A stretch of 64,000 bases of DNA from Propionicimonas sp. Lineage in GTDB: Bacteria; Actinomycetota; Actinomycetes; Propionibacteriales; Propionibacteriaceae. Shown here one piece after another: positions 63,292 through 64,000 of this stretch (position 1 is the stretch's first letter; every line of letters starts with the position of its first letter). The notes under the pieces were generated by a model. That model saw only the letters and a list, made by a program, of their open reading frames with translations. It had not been told where the DNA came from and did not search any database. Position numbers and translations under genes: made by a program. Where the stretch lies: positions 1 through 64,000 of the forward strand of contig NZ_JARKPQ010000160.1 of NCBI RefSeq assembly GCF_029975155.1, written 5' to 3'.

Positions 63292-63861
63292 TCAGCGCAG
63301 GATGACGAGGGTCTGTTCCTGTTCGCCGTTCTCGTCGGTCCAGGTGCCGGTCAGGACGCCGAGCGGCGGGCGTCCACCCGGGACGTGCGCTCCGTCGAGC
63401 ACCCGGACGACCCGCATCGACTCGCCGGCGGCGTTGGAGACCGGCACGATGCCGGAGCCGAGCACGGTCATGCTCTTCTCGCCACGGGAGAGGTCGGCCT
63501 CGGTGTCGCCCTCGTGGATCACCCGCATCAGTTCGACGAGGTAGACCGGATCGCCCACGGCGTCGTACACGTAGCGGGTGCCGAGCACCGAGTGGTCCAT
63601 GGTGCCGACGAGCGAGTCGGACGCCTCGGCCAACGCCTCCGGGCGGTAGGTGAGCGGCACCTGGTACGTCACCCCCTTCGAGCGCACCAGGATGGTCTCG
63701 ATGCCCACCTCGCCGTCAGGGTCGACGAACCGGTAGGCAGCCACCCGCATCAGGTCGTCGGGGTCGCCGAAGAACCACTCCTGTTTCGGCAGCCAGCCGG
63801 CCAGCAGCTCCAGCTTGGTGGGGGTCAGGGTTGCGTCATGGATCTCGGCGGTGCCGCTCAT
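63292..63861 (-). CDS. Maltokinase N-terminal cap-like domain protein
   Basis: The 189-residue protein matches the N-terminal cap domain of actinobacterial maltokinases (TLTPTKLELLAGWLPKQEWFFGD, AYRFVDPDGEVGIETILVRSKGVTYQVPLTYRPEAL) but has no kinase domain. Such stand-alone caps occur across actinobacteria with unknown function. ATG 63861 follows GAAGGAGG on the minus strand. The gene is divergent from the promoter at the right edge of the window. Confidence 0.8.
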   Translation of the reverse strand: MSGTAEIHDATLTPTKLELLAGWLPKQEWFFGDPDDLMRVAAYRFVDPDGEVGIETILVRSKGVTYQVPLTYRPEALAEASDSLVGTMDHSVLGTRYVYDAVGDPVYLVELMRVIHEGDTEADLSRGEKSMTVLGSGIVPVSNAAGESMRVVRVLDGAHVPGGRPPLGVLTGTWTDENGEQEQTLVILR

Positions 63862-63910
63862 GGTCCTCCTTCGGGCTCGCCACTAGACTAAACCCCTTCC
63901 GGGGCCCGGA

Positions 63911-63940
63911 TTGACCCTCGTTCACAGCAATCGGTAGGCT
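63911..63940 (+). promoter_or_regulatory. Strong promoter for a gene beyond the right edge
   Basis: TTGACC at 63911-63916 and TAGGCT at 63935-63940 have an 18-base spacer. Transcription would start near 63947 and no start codon with a ribosome binding site follows before 64000. In actinobacteria rpsA normally lies close downstream of polA, so this is probably its promoter and leader. Confidence 0.6.
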
Positions 63941-64000
63941 GACACGCGCACTTCGACCGGCATGACCTCAGACCTAGCGGGTCGGCACGCTCAGCACGTG

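Overview
The window is high-GC actinobacterial DNA. The evidence is the S10/spc ribosomal operon gene order, a dcw cluster without ftsA or minCDE but with sepF, yggT and a wag31-type divIVA, an ANTAR regulator of the PdtaR type, a DNA polymerase I whose proofreading motif is degenerate, many GTG starts and leaderless -10/GTG junctions, and the 13E12-type HNH family. MurE carries a DNPR motif, so the wall is probably diaminopimelate-based. A member of the Propionibacteriales (Propionibacteriaceae or Nocardioidaceae) is the best guess, but nothing here fixes the genus.

Layout. (1) 1-8853: a tightly packed ribosomal protein operon from the 3' end of rplC to rplO, closed by a strong hairpin. (2) 8854-10406: an interruption between rplO and secY, made of a cytosine-rich tract, an AbiEi-like/DUF559-like gene with tandem direct repeats in front, and two related palindromes, one on each side. 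(3) 10407-13157: secY-adk-map. The usual continuation infA-rpmJ-rpsM-rpsK-rpsD-rpoA-rplQ is not present. (4) 13176-23486: housekeeping and conserved accessory genes: a double GNAT acetyltransferase, RDD protein, DEAD-box helicase, the circularly permuted ATP-grasp/alpha-E/transglutaminase trio, an FAD oxidoreductase, DUF4126, SOS-type dinB and DUF3040. (5) 23468-27775, minus strand: a moxR-DUF58-tgpA-like transglutaminase operon. (6) 27871-47974: a full division and cell wall cluster from the mraZ operator through mraZ, rsmH, ftsL, pbp, murE, murF, mraY, murD, ftsW, murG, murC, ftsQ, ftsZ, pgeF, sepF, yggT, wag31, a TraR/DksA-type protein, lspA and rluD. (7) 48019-50676: pyk and a zinc alcohol dehydrogenase.

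(8) 50689-57807: an accessory region with visibly lower GC and decaying genes. It has a vapC toxin gene whose antitoxin gene is broken, a lipoprotein, a zinc-metalloprotease-like gene interrupted by an in-frame TAG, a NarL/LuxR two-component pair, a 57-residue two-cysteine secreted peptide, a 55-residue membrane protein, a secreted protein with all six cysteines in its last 55 residues, and a trypsin-like lipoprotein protease. It ends at the 3' side of a tRNA-Leu(CAA) gene. The secreted Cys-rich proteins, small membrane protein, protease and two-component system together look like a regulated peptide or bacteriocin locus; this is an inference and the most interesting part of the window.

(9) 57941-64000: pdtaR, a hotdog thioesterase whose stop codon lies in a dispersed repeat, polA, a DUF222/HNH protein, a maltokinase-cap-like protein, and at the right edge a strong promoter for a gene outside the window (rpsA is expected).

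Several regulatory signals are readable: a LexA-type SOS box before dinB, a four-unit 10-bp-phased MraZ operator, matching TTGGAC/TAGCCT promoters for ftsZ and wag31, six leaderless -10/start junctions, and a consensus promoter with an internal dyad before the alcohol dehydrogenase gene. No rRNA, CRISPR array, complete transposon or phage gene was seen.
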